A stretch of 27,105 nt of DNA, taken from assembly GCA_021014945.1 (NCBI GenBank), contig MU266646.1, forward strand, positions 1-27,105, in the 5' to 3' direction. A model generated the notes under the pieces. The model was not told the origin of the DNA and did no database searches. It worked only from the letters and a program-made list of their open reading frames with translations. This document shows, piece after piece, positions 1-10,642 of the stretch (the stretch's first letter is position 1; each line of letters begins with the position of its first letter). Both the position numbers and the translations under genes were made by a program. This DNA comes from Leucogyrophana mollusca. Its lineage: Eukaryota > Basidiomycota > Agaricomycetes > Boletales.

Positions 1-1180
1 GGATGATGGCAGACATAGCGGATATGCGGTGGGCGTCAAGTGATGTCGGGATGTGGTAAACGTGATTGTAACGAGTGTGATAGCGGGCGTCTGAATGTGA
101 TAGGTGGTGGGGAAAATGAAAAAGACGCGCGTCTGCAAATAATCGTTTGTGTTACGTGATTGCCGTGATGAATGCCGGTGTGGTGCGATAAGACGAATTG
201 AGCGAGTGGAGATCATCCGAATTGGGAATTATTGAGTGAAGGATCGTCCTGTGCTGCATTTGGCATCGTATATTCGTCAATATTCAATGTTCTCGCTACC
301 AAACACTTTTGGTGCGTGACAACGGGAGGCATGTCAGCGTAGGCGGGGCTGTGTGAGGGTGCAAATGGGGGTGGATGGTTGATGGGAGGGTGTTTGAAGT
401 CATTGGTGCTGTCGGAAACCTGACTACATCATAGTATGGTACTAGATATTCGAACACGTCGTGGTTTGTTGATTGCCAAGGGAAGGTGCGGGAATAGATG
501 GAATAGATGGAATAAGCACTGGTGGCGAACTTCTAAGAAGTTGATGTTGGTTCTTGATGATCCTGAGCAATTGAAATAAGGAATGAATCTACTTGATTGA
601 GATGAGAGAGCCTCCCGAGAGCCTCGCTCACCGCTTTGGGGCCGATGTGATCAGCCAATCACATTGCGAATAAAGTTCGCACTGAACGGAAAATATACAT
701 ACCAGCTGCCCTACTGTGCATAGCACCACTCAGACATCTTAGAAATGATTGTTTAGATAGCCCACATCATCTTGTAGCCCATGGGAGATCACCGGTGCGA
801 TGGAGCGAGCTGTAAACGTCATCGAGACCATCAGTTGCATAGATTCCACACAAGGAACCACCAATATGCAGCAAGTTCACGTCACAAATGTCAGTGTGCG
901 TTTCAGGTTTGCAAGACTCACAGACCATGGAATGGGCTATACAACTGACTCGATGAGCACAACTGAAAAGAACATCGAGATTATGATAGTATAAACAGTT
1001 GGACTAGTGCAGTAAAACATGAAAACTATAAGCTGTACTAGTGAATACATATGATGCAAGCACGAGACAAAAGAGGACCTGATGATGAGAGAAAAGGGCA
1101 CCGGAAGACGTCGGAAGGTGTGACAGAATGAGGGGGAAATTGGACGGTATGCAAACCTGCGAGAATATTAGACATAGACA
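1..1180. other. Left-end region without a credible gene
   Basis: No reading frame here has protein-like composition, conserved motifs or plausible splice-linked exons. A 65-codon open stretch at 800-994 is short and of random composition. A short tandem GGAATAGAT run lies near 495-515. Otherwise I see nothing in it. It could be the distal flank of a gene outside the window. Confidence 0.5.
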
Positions 1181-1875
1181 GGAAAGCGCGGGAAGGAGGC
1201 GTAAGAGGGTGCGGAAAGGTATGGAAAGGTGCGAGAAGGTGTGGGAGGGCACGAGATGACGCAGGACCGCACAGGAGGGCATGAGGCGGTGCGAGAGGGC
1301 ACAGGGAGGTGCAGGACGGTACAGGGAGGCGGAAGAGGGCACAGGAAGGAGGGAAAGGGTGCGGGAAGGTGTGGAAGGGCACGAGAAGGTGAGGGAAGGC
1401 GACAGGTGGTGCAGGGGGGCGCGAGGAGGTGCGAGAGGGTGGTGGGAGGTGATGGGAAGGCGCGAGAAGGCGAGGAGGGTGCAGGACAGTGCGGGAGAGT
1501 GCAGAGTGGTGCGGGAGGGTGCAGGGAGGTACCGAGAGGGTGCAAGGAGGTGCCGAGAGGGTGCAAGGAGGTGCCAAGAGGATGCTGGAAGGCGGGGGAG
1601 GGCGCAGGGCAATGCGGGAGGGCACAAGAGGATGCGGGAGGGTGCGAGAGGGTGCAGGGAGGTGCGGGGAGGTGCGAGAGGGTGCGGGGAGGTGCGAGAG
1701 GGTGCGGGGAGATGCGAGAGGGTGCAGGGTGGTGTGGGACGGCGCAGGTAGGTGCAGGAGGGCACAGGAAGGTGCCAAGAGGGTCCAGAGGGCGCGAGAG
1801 GGCGCGAGAGGGTGCGAGAGGGTGCAGGAAGGTGCGAGAGGGTGCGGGAGAGCTGCTAGGGTGTGTTAGAGGGTC
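1181..1875. repeat. G-rich minisatellite, ~10-bp unit
   Basis: About 690 bp are built from degenerate units of 10 bp (sometimes 9 or 11) with consensus GGYGCRRGAG, roughly 65-70 copies. The best-kept stretch is about 1640-1860, where GGTGCGAGAG, GGTGCGGGGA and GGTGCAGGGA alternate in exact 10-bp register. The plus strand is almost pyrimidine-poor and the minus strand C-rich, a strong purine/pyrimidine asymmetry with many GG and GGGG runs. Long open frames on both strands (for example 1229-2119 on plus, 1004-1765 on minus) arise only because the unit lacks stop codons. A 10-bp unit cycles through all three frames, giving a 10-residue low-complexity peptide in each. I do not call these genes. 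Confidence 0.9.
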
Positions 1876-2591
1876 GGACAGTCATAAAAGTAAAAAATAC
1901 ATACATGGATATGCTACGAGCAAACCAGCAACTGAGTGCCAGGACACAAGGGTGTCCTACATAGTTTATGTATTGAAATGTGGGGAGGGTCAGCGAGGCG
2001 CTGTAGAGGTCTGCTGGAGGATTTGGGGAGGATTTGGAGGAGAAATCAATCTATTTTTAGTATCAGGCACTGAAGGATCGCCGGAGGTTGGTCTCACAGA
2101 CCAATTTCCCATAACATAAAAACCCCATCTATTAGACCATCTATTGCGTCCGAGAAGTCCTGCCTGAGGTGGTATATATACCGCCAGAGGCCAGGGAGGC
2201 CACTATGCGATTGTGGGGGGAACAAGGACAGCTGTTGCCCAGAGAACGACGCTTTCGACGCGAGTTAAGCGTATGCAGGAAAATGAGCTGGCTTTGAAGT
2301 GATTTTATGTAGCTGGTTAGATATCAGGCGCGCAGCTAACGCATCGAAATCATATGCAAGACGTGTAGCCACCCTGCGCACTCGCGATCGATATGTTGCG
2401 ATGACCTTTCACTTTCTAGCAGTGTGTTTATGTCATGAGAAAATTCTATAGTATTACTATGAGGCTGATTGCCGAATGGGTGGGGGTACCGTGGTGACTT
2501 CACCGCGAAGGACAGTACTAGTGCGGGAAAACTACCGTGAATGTCCCTATTTACAGGCCAGGTATCACACGAGAGGATAGAGAAAAAAAAT
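1876..2591. other. Intergenic region between minisatellite and tRNA-Ala
   Basis: No coding signal is visible. The stretch contains a perfect 12-bp palindrome, GGTATATATACC, at about 2171-2182, extended imperfectly on both sides to GGTGG...CCGCC. Its right end carries the Pol III terminator of the neighbouring tRNA gene. Confidence 0.5.
2583..2590 (-). terminator. Pol III terminator of tRNA-Ala copy 1
   Basis: Eight A residues on plus (T8 on the transcribed minus strand) begin 2 nt past the discriminator base of the tRNA gene, the standard RNA polymerase III termination signal. Confidence 0.85.
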
Positions 2592-2676
2592 TGGACAAAT
2601 CCGGACTCGAACCGGAGACCGCCCGCAACTCAGCTTGATGCTAAGCGGGCGTGATAACCAGCTACACCATATGCCC
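2592..2676 (-). tRNA. tRNA-Ala (AGC), with 11-nt intron, copy 1
   Basis: Read on the minus strand the gene is 85 nt and folds as a complete cloverleaf. The acceptor strand GGGCATA pairs with TTTGTCC, with one G-T wobble and one T6-T67 mismatch. The A-box-like TGGTGTAGCTGG and a perfect B box, GGTTCGAGTCC, are present. The anticodon stem CCCGC/GCGGG encloses loop TTAGCA...T, giving anticodon AGC (Ala). Eleven nucleotides, TCAAGCTGAGT, are inserted immediately 3' of position 37, the canonical site for a nuclear tRNA intron. CCA is not encoded. A T8 tract follows. Confidence 0.93.
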
Positions 2677-2893
2677 GACGAGCAACGATCCACCTTGGAC
2701 TGCTATAAGATAGAACTCACTGTAAGATAAACCCCCTTTGCGAGCGACAAAGAGAACCAACGACACCGGGATGGCTGGTTCGGGAGGAGACCGGAGAGTG
2801 GTCGAGGACACTCGAGCTTCTCAGTTCCTCTCAGTTCAACGTTCAACATGGTCAACTTCCTACATATCACAAACACAATCCTGTGCGATCTCC

Positions 2894-3903
2894 TTAGATG
2901 TCAGACGGCACTGCAACTACGTCCCGTCTCACCTCCCCGAGTTCGATCAAGGCCCCGAGGTCAACTCCGTCAAAAACAGGTCCCAGCTCCTTGTACCCTC
3001 TCAGCAGTGGCCTGCTGGTATCAAATAAGACGGGATCATCTCTCTTGCTCGACAGCGGCCACCGTCTCGGATCGACCGTCCATCCAACTGACGCGTCGAC
3101 TCTAAATTCGCCCACAAACCTGCAGTTTACTTCCTTCAGCCCGACAATAAGAGCAGCCCGCACTATATAGGTGGTGATCAGCGACACACTCAATTTACAC
3201 AGGTCAAGCTTCCAGGCTCACCTTTGCTAGGAATCCCAGCGACACCGTCTGGATGCTGGTCGTTCTCTACAATAGACCAGACAATCCTTGACGGCGGGTG
3301 TCCGCGTTCGCTGCCTTGCATTACAAGCCTCTGGCCTTGTAACGACTCTGAAGTCCTCGAGATCGAAGGCGTTATCGCCGCAGACGCTAAGGAGTTGCCG
3401 ATTGTGACGGGGATGGACAAGTCCATCTTCGAAGTCACTTTCGAGAATGACAACATGCCATATGCTATTTGCGGTGCATAGGCCAATATTTCGACAGGAA
3501 GAGGCTTCCCCTTGGGCTTCAAGCTCGGAGTAGAGAATTTGACTTCGATACTTGCTCGGCGAAAGCGGCGTAGCTTGGGATTGGAGGCGTGAAAGTTGAA
3601 AGTGATTATGAGAAGACAAGCTGGGCGACCGCCACATGTGCCATATTGCACAGTGTCAAAGCGCGCTGAGAAGCTGCAGAGTACGATGTTTGTGTAATGT
3701 TATCGGTTTCCAATCGCGATAACGTGGTCCAAAATTACATACTATGTGTCCTGTATTTCCTTCTCCGTGATGAGCTCTCTCGTACTGTCGTCTCCCGGCG
3801 TGTTCTTGACTACGGCGAGCTGTCCTTGCTCCGCCTCGTCGGTCTCAAATCCCAATCGCAAATCGTCCCCAAAATCGTCCTCGTGGTCGTTCTGGCACAA
3901 CAT
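2894..3903 (-). CDS. Uncharacterised fungal protein, 3 exons, 293 aa
   Basis: Proposed exons on the minus strand are 3903-3743, 3673-3222 and 3162-2894. The introns are 69 nt (GTATGT...CTGCAG) and 59 nt (GTGAGC...ATATAG), and both keep frame. Residues about 50-90 read as a beta-rich start (ending ACLLIITFNF, then RRFRRASIEVKF). A segment around IVWSIVENDQ and GIPSK follows, then a C-terminal part with DDPVLFD and LIELGE. This layout resembles a large fungal-restricted family with no assigned function; that resemblance is from memory, not a search. No signal peptide or membrane segment is seen. The start is the first ATG before the acidic N-terminus, and an upstream exon cannot be excluded. 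It is divergent from the CHAT gene across 152 bp. The function is unknown. Confidence 0.75.
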
Positions 3904-4055
3904 GAATGGTGCAGTGCCTATCACGCGCTGTCAACCGGGCTGGATCATTTGCGAATAGGCGCCAGGACCTCAAAGTCCGAGTTGTTGCCTGACTCCAAGT
4001 ACCCATCACAGCTCATCGCTGGCTCCTCGTAGCACCCTTGGATTTACAACCTGAC
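3904..4055. promoter_or_regulatory. Short shared divergent promoter region
   Basis: The two proposed ATGs, minus-strand unknown at 3903 and plus-strand CHAT gene at 4056, are separated by only 152 bp, which must hold both promoters and both 5' untranslated regions unless upstream exons exist. The CHAT frame is open upstream back to a TGA at 3990, without another ATG. No clear TATA or CCAAT box is visible. Confidence 0.5.
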
Positions 4056-7000
4056 ATGAAGCGGTTATTAAAACACCTGAAACCTTCGAAGAAATCCGTA
4101 GAGTTGACTTCCTCCCCTCTCCCCCTGGTCCAAGACGAGGAAAACGAGGAAGACGAGGATCGACAGTGGTGGGAAACGGACAACGAGGTTGAGTACTACA
4201 AGGACGAAGCGAAGCGAACTAAGGCCTACGCCAAGTGCCGGGAACATTTCCAGGCTCAACTTCAGTCTGGCAAGAGTTCGCAATTCGATGATCTTCTCCA
4301 CGACGTTGGCGCTACTGCTGGAAAGCACCCTAAAGATCTCGCTTTGCAAAATCTTGCGTTATGCAGTTCTATCGAGGCACTTCATCTGGGGCATTTCGAA
4401 CGCTCTTTGTGCTGCCTTCATGCGCTCGACAAGAGTGAACACCTCCCGGCCACACATCTGCGCCTGTCTTACACGTATAACGTCCAGGGATATAGAAACA
4501 AGGCTGCAGAACACATCCGGTTGGCCCAAGGGCTACTTCTGGATGATACCCATATCGGCACTCTCGATAGAACGTCACAGTCCCGTCACAGCCGGTTCCA
4601 CGACTTCCTATCATTTTATCTAGCATGCACAGTTTTAGAGGACTTTAGATCGGTGCATCTCGATGGCCCACAGTCCGCGCCCTTCCTAGCCTCTCTGATA
4701 TGGGAAAAATGGTTGAAAAACCGCCTCCCATCAGAATACGATGTTGTTTCTGTATGTTCAACTTTGTCTACTCAATGATGCGTCCTCAGCAGGTTTCACG
4801 CAGGTTTTCCTCCTTGGTATGTACTACGACGTCATCGGCAAGGACTCGGGAGAACCATCGAGACTTGCGTTATTTGACGAGATCGTAGCCACCCTCGTTC
4901 GTCAATCTCGACATGCTGATGCGTTCCGAGTGTTTATGCTACGCGTCGAACACTCTTCTCCGAGCTGGGACAACCACCTCTCATTCCTTAAGCACCTCAA
5001 GAAACTTCCATCCGCTAACTCCATGCTCGCTCGAGTATCTCCCGCATTCACTGCCGAAATCGAACTGTCCAAAGCTAGACACCTCCATCTGATCAATAAG
5101 GATCGGAAACAGCGCGACAAGCTCCTTGCGTCTGCAACCAATAATTATCGCAAATGTGGACATGCTTGGGGGCATATTGACGTTCAAGCTCTCCAGTCCT
5201 TCCTTATCGATGATCGCCATCGAGACGTCGATAGCATCTTAGAGACGGCCATCACAGGAACTGCGAATGCAGTCGACGCCTTCGGACAGGCTGATTTTCC
5301 TGGACGACAGATGTCCCTGTTGGACTCGTTGCTAAAACCCCTTAGTTTCGTCGACGACAATACCATGGTTTATGAAGTGCATAAAACCCTTCGAGATCTC
5401 TACAGGGTTACTGGTCGCACCGCAAAGTTCTGGGTCGTTCACTTGCTGGTCATGAGCATCGAAGTCGGTGTTTCAGCTGACATCGGCTCGTTCTTGGAGG
5501 ACTGTGAAGAATTTCCCCCTCAGATACTGGCAGTGGCGGACTCGAATATCACTCTGCTTCGACTCAAAGTCATGTTTCTCGTTGCCTATCGCACTGGCAA
5601 CACCCGGAAAATTGTCGAACACGGGAAGGGATATATGGATGCACTGGAGGCGTCTGATCTTCAAGTAGTGGCCTCGGAGACCGCAGAAATATTGGCAGCA
5701 GCCATGCTGGTCTTTGATCCGGACGCTGTTTCACCAGAACTACAGCGGGAAGCTTTCAGCTCAGCACAAACCTTACTCACGAGATGGGGTGCAGTAGATG
5801 ACGCCCTGGACAGGACGGACAGCGCCGCACGGAAGATGCTTTTGCTCGCGCGAGGGTGCATCGAATTCAGATCTGTTCTTCCACCTACTGCACTTGCCGA
5901 GGCCAAGGGATATTTAGTGGAAGTCAGTAAACTTGCATTCGGTACGAAAGCTTTGACTACCCTTTACTCTTTTTACTAACGTTGCACATGTAGATGTTGA
6001 AGAAGGCACAACGTTCTTTATCCGCAGTTCCAACGTCGAAGCCTTTTACTTGGAGGCTTTAGAAGGATACGAGAGCGCCATCGCGTGCACTGTAGCTGCC
6101 CTCCGTATATATGGCGGACACGATGATATAGAAACATCGGCCCTCGCAGAGTTGAAGATGCATAACGCCCGCAGAAGAGTATTGTTATCCGCCGACTTGA
6201 CAGACGACTCCAAGAAGTCCGTTATGCTTAAGGAAGCGATCGAGGAGTTGACGGAGTCTCTAGAGTGGTACGAAATGACGACCCAAGTTGGCGAGATCTT
6301 GGAGTGCAGATACTGGAAGGCATTGGCCCAACACCGGTTAGGTCAAGCAGAGGACGCTGCGCTAACTCTCTCTCAGGCGGTGCGAATCCTTGAATTCCTT
6401 ATAGACGACGCACCGACCTCATCGAGCGCGACTGTCGGCTCCTTGCAATATAGACACTCATTGAGTACTGGGAAAAACGTCCGCCGTATCTTCAACCTGG
6501 GTTTGGAGATAGCGACTTCTTGCGAGGAAGCCCCTGGCGCGTGGGAGTGGATACAACACTCCAAAGCTCGTTCGCTATCAGACATGCTCAAGTTCCATGG
6601 CACCCAAGTGGAACGATACCCAGAAATATACCTCGATGATCTGGACTGGCTTTACCGCGACTCTCCCTTCGTAGACATCAGGCTGGATTCCCTTGCACCG
6701 CTATTCCGCATGACTCAACTCTCGAAATCACTGCGTTCCGCCCTTCCAGAAGATCGTGCTGGCATCAAGGCGGACTTGCGTGAACTAAAGAAGGGAATGC
6801 GAGAAGACCCTGTCCTGCACGGATCGCTGGCGGTCCTCACTGGTGCTCCGGCGACCATCGATGACCTTCAGTGGATGTCACTGACGTCCACAGAGCGGGT
6901 TATCTTCTTTGATTGGACTGCGGTTGGGGACTTGTTGTTCCTGGTGCATGTAGAGGTCGTTAATGCGCAGATTTGGCCTGAGCCTACTCCGGGACAACGA

Positions 7001-8023
7001 CCGCGAGAAGTGAACACCAGGATCCGCATGCACAAGCTGGGCATCACTGTCAGTGAGGTGGAGCGATGGAGAAATTCTGGGGTGGAAGGTCACAGATATC
7101 TGGATCGAAAGGAGCTTAGCGGTCCCGATGCCTACGATAATCTGAACATGCTCAGAGAGCTCATAGCCCCTATCAAAGATATCAGCCGAGAGGGAGACAT
7201 GCTCGTGCTGTGCCCCACGAAACCTCTGCACGGCATCCCTTTACACGCCATCGAGATCGACGTCGATGACGACGGCGAATCCGTGGTCTTACTGGAGCGC
7301 AACCCCGTGATTTACACATACAGCCTCTCTGTACTGAGACAATGCCTAGCCCGCAGCAAGAGTCACATGAAGCCATCCGCAGAGAGAAAAGCAGCGTTCT
7401 TCGGAGTTTACGAAGGTATTAGGGTGAACGATCCTGAACCAACCCATATATCGACCCATTTGAAGGCGTTGTCTGCCCGGTTCTCGAGCTCTGTGAGCTT
7501 TGGTGACCAGGTTACGCACGAAGAGTTCAAGTTGCGGTCGGCAGAGGCGACGGCTCTCGTCCACTTCCACGGACACACCCTAGATCAGGTCGTAGCACTC
7601 GAACAATCCCTCGTTTTGGCTCACGAACAGCGCTTTTCCGCGCAAGAGATATTCGACCTTGAACTCCGGTGTGCACCGATAGTGACTTTGATTGCGTGCT
7701 CTTCAACAGACCAGGCCACGATGCCTGGCGACGAGCCGTTGGGCATCCTATCCGCCTTCCTTTACTCAGGCGCTGGGTCGGCCATCGGAACGCTTTGGAA
7801 GACGCGTAGCGAGGACGGTCGCGCGTGGGCTCATGAGTTTTATTCCAGCTTTGAGAGCTGTCGAGCGGAGAAGTTGTACGGCATCGGGGAGGATGTTCCT
7901 GTTGTGAATTTGGCGAGGTGCCTGCAAAAGGCTGCGATGGCAATTAAAGCTAAAGACGATACCAATGCTCCTTATCATTGGGCGCAGTTTGTTTTATATG
8001 GGTCATGGTTCGGGATGGCCTGA
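4056..8023 (+). CDS. Helical-repeat CHAT-domain protein (putative cysteine protease)
   Basis: Exons are 4056-4751, 4804-5941 and 5994-8023. Both introns are 52 nt, the second with a TACTAAC-type branch site, and splicing yields 1287 aa. An acidic segment (residues about 28-40) is followed by about 850 residues of mostly helical sequence of TPR-like character, then a C-terminal CHAT domain (about 900-1287). Visible CHAT hallmarks are a hydrophobic core followed by LCPTKPLHGIPLHAIE, HFHGHT with the likely catalytic His1139, LIACSS with the likely catalytic Cys1180, GILSAFLYSGAGSAIGTLW, and the terminal YHWAQFVLYGSW. CHAT is a clan CD caspase/separase-like fold, so with both dyad residues present it is probably an active protease; the substrate is unknown. 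In fungi such proteins belong to expanded, fast-evolving families, some implicated in immunity or cell death. Confidence 0.88.
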
Positions 8024-8565
8024 AAGAGTGTAAGATTGTGAGTAGATTCCTGCTGTGTGACCTGATTGCGGCCGCTGACTCTTCAAGCTAGTGTCAATCT
8101 TCGTGGGGACTTTATGTATGGGAACACAGATCTTGTAACCTATTATATTTAAACTGGCTCGGAGAAGAAGACACAACCTCTGGCAGCTGATTCTGCGGAG
8201 TATTAGTTGTCGCTCAAGTCGAGTCACTTGAGTATGTCAGAGGTTTACACCATTTAGCTTAGTCAGCGTAATTTCCTCAGTTGGATTACTTGCCTGGAGT
8301 GTGCCGACTACAAAAATCGGGCAAGTAAAGAGCGGTTGTAGGCCCCGGAGGCTCTCCGACACGCGAAGGCATATCTGTTGGTGAAGCCCCTCTGACCCAG
8401 GCAGAGCGTTCACCTTACCGCGATCGACGTCGGAGTGGATCGTGTTTTGGGCTCTTGTGGGTCCATGGCTTGGTGTTGTTTGGTGCGGTGCCGCTTTGGG
8501 TGACCTGCGGTCCCGCCACTAAGCGAGAGGGCAAAGCCACAACGAGCCTTCCGTTCTCTGAAACC
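8024..8565. other. Intergenic, CHAT 3' flank and ATG18 5' flank
   Basis: This is 542 bp between two plus-strand genes. The open frame that runs into ATG18 from 8455 has no conserved content before ATG 8566, so it is read as 5' leader. No RNA gene or repeat is apparent. An AT-rich tract near 8139-8153 may belong to the CHAT gene's polyadenylation region. Confidence 0.5.
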
Positions 8566-10250
8566 ATGGCAGAACGAACGAATGTGAACATGCTCTTTGC
8601 AAACTTCAATCAGGACTTCTCGTACGGGTGGTGCGCTTGTGGCTTGTTGCGCGGCTAAAATTCGTGGTTTTTCCAGGTGCATTTCTGTCGGCACTCGTAA
8701 GGGTTACAGTATCACCAACTGCGATCCGTTCGGGAGGGTGTACACAATGAGTGAGTACACTTACGCGTTGTGCTTGGATTCACGAGTTCCAATGTTATTT
8801 TCGCTCTCTTTGAAATGTTTATCTAGATGACGGAGCGCGTGGCATTGTCGAGATGCTGTTCTGCACGTCTCTCATTGCGTTGGTCGGTGCCGCCGATCAG
8901 CCCCAATCGAGTCCACGGAAGTTGCAAATAGTAAACACCAAGGTGCGCTCCAACTTACGTCTATCGAGCGCCTGTGTTCCCCAACCCCCTTCACGTTAGC
9001 GTCAATCCATGATCTGCGAGCTCCTCTTTCCTTCGTCCATACTCGCCGTGAAGCTTAACCGCAAAACGCTCGTAATTGTCCTCGAGACTGAGATATACAT
9101 CTACGACATATCCAACATGCGCCTTTTGCACGTCATAGAGACGACTCCGAATCCAGAAGGTGAGCATCAGTTGTCGGGTGCACGTACAGCGACACTCAAA
9201 GAAGTGTTACATCAAGCTATATGTGCGCTGTCTCCCTCCGCTGACAGCTCTTACCTCGCATACCCATCTCCTGTTCCCTCTCCCGCATCTACGCTATCAC
9301 CACAGGCTTCGCCCGCTCCACCACCACCCTCCGCCCAGCAATCCGGGGATGTCCTCCTCTTTTCCACTCGTTCACTGACCGTTGCCAACGTCATTCAAGC
9401 GCACAAATCACCTATTTCATTTCTCTCCATCAACTCTTCTGGTACCCTGCTTGCTACTGCATCAGACAAAGGTACTGTTATCCGCGTGTGGAGCATCCCA
9501 GGTTCAGAGAAATTGTACCAGTTCCGTCGCGGCACACGAGAGGCGCGGATATACTCTATCAACTTCAATGTCGTATCTACACTGCTTGCTGTCAGCTCCG
9601 CTCATGACACGGTGCACATATTCAAGCTGGGTCCACAAAAATCTTCAGCTTCATCTACGTCGAGCAGAGGGCCGTCAAGTCCCCCAGAATCGATTGACAG
9701 CCGGGAGGGTATGCAAGGCCTCGATGGGGGCTACGAGGCCTTCATCGATGACCGAAAGAAGAGTGGCGGGGTATCGTGAGTGTTGGGGTGGTGCCACATA
9801 CCCCATAGGTCTGAGTGCTGACTTGCGTTGCAGATCCAGTCTTCGTCGAAAGTCGATGCAGATGACAAAGAGCCTGTCTCATTCCATGGGCGGTTACCTC
9901 CCAAACACGCTGACCGAAATGTGGGAGCCTTCGAGGGACTTTGCATTCTTGCGGCTTCCAACGAGTGGTGCTCGGTGCATCGTCGCCCTGAGCGGGTAAG
10001 TCTCGATGTTTGTCTTTCAGAAATCTATGTCAAACATACTCTGCCTTGTAGAACCCTCCCGCAGGTCATGGTTATCTCCTCGGAGGGTTACTTTTACTCG
10101 TACAACATCGACTTGGAGAACGGCGGAGAGTGTTCACTCACGAAGCAGTACAGGTAAACTGATGTGGTATTCTGCTACTTGTCACTCCACTGACATGACG
10201 CTGCCAATAGTCTGCTGGATTCAGCGGATGAGCCTTCTGGGATGGAGTAA
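8566..10250 (+). CDS. ATG18: ATG18, PROPPIN autophagy protein
   Basis: Exons are 8566-8621, 8677-8750, 8827-8942, 9000-9775, 9834-9995, 10052-10153 and 10211-10250, giving 441 aa. Introns are 55-76 nt and all junctions keep frame. This is a seven-bladed beta-propeller that binds PtdIns3P and PtdIns(3,5)P2 and acts with Atg2 at the phagophore and on the vacuole. The sequence shows NFNQDFSCISVGT at the N-terminus, [16 protein letters not shown], then [10 protein letters not shown]...IYIYDISNM. The diagnostic FRRG lipid-binding motif is at residues 257-260, and the C-terminal part has [14 protein letters not shown] and [12 protein letters not shown] Pro/Ser-rich insertion (about 171-197) interrupts the propeller before [12 protein letters not shown], and a second Ser-rich loop with GPSSPPES lies after FKLG. 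Length and motif order fit the Atg18 (WIPI1/2-like) branch rather than Hsv2. Confidence 0.95.
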
Positions 10251-10642
10251 CGTTCATTTGCATAGGTTTCGGGGCATTTGCATTTCTGTCTTTTTTTCTC
10301 TTCCTTCGCTGTACATTAACATACATCATGAGGCTCGAGTATCGCAAATGGAGAAGTACTTTACAACCAGTCCCCAGCTGTATAATATCTTCATGTGTCC
10401 GGCGTCTTTGCACGTGAAGGACACAACCAATAGTACCGGAGCTTTTCATATGAAACAGGTCCCATCATCCTTATTAACACCGCCTAATAGCACAAGGTTG
10501 ATAAAACGTTTCGTTGTCCTGCCGGCCCTTCCACAGCGCAGGCCGCTCCGTGCACGATCCATCCACGATTTTTACGCAGTTCAACCCTACGCTCCGCTGT
10601 TCATAGTCTTCTCTCAGCTGCCCATCCACCAGCCTAAAATCC
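10251..10642. other. Intergenic, ATG18 to unknown 392-aa gene
   Basis: About 390 bp hold no coding signal of their own. CT-rich tracts such as TTTTTTTCTCTTCCTTC near 10290-10306 and pyrimidine-rich sequence toward 10600 are usual for fungal promoters, so this is probably the 3' end of ATG18 plus the promoter of the next gene. Confidence 0.5.

Noticed and set aside
1004..2119. Several long overlapping open frames on both strands (up to 296 codons)
   Set aside because: They are stop-free readings of the 10-bp minisatellite; composition is monotonous in every frame and no start or splice context supports a gene.
9996..10020. Early TTTCAG acceptor for ATG18 intron 5, giving a 25-nt intron
   Set aside because: Too short to splice and the reading does not join GTLPQVMV; the acceptor at 10051 gives a 56-nt intron and the conserved sequence.
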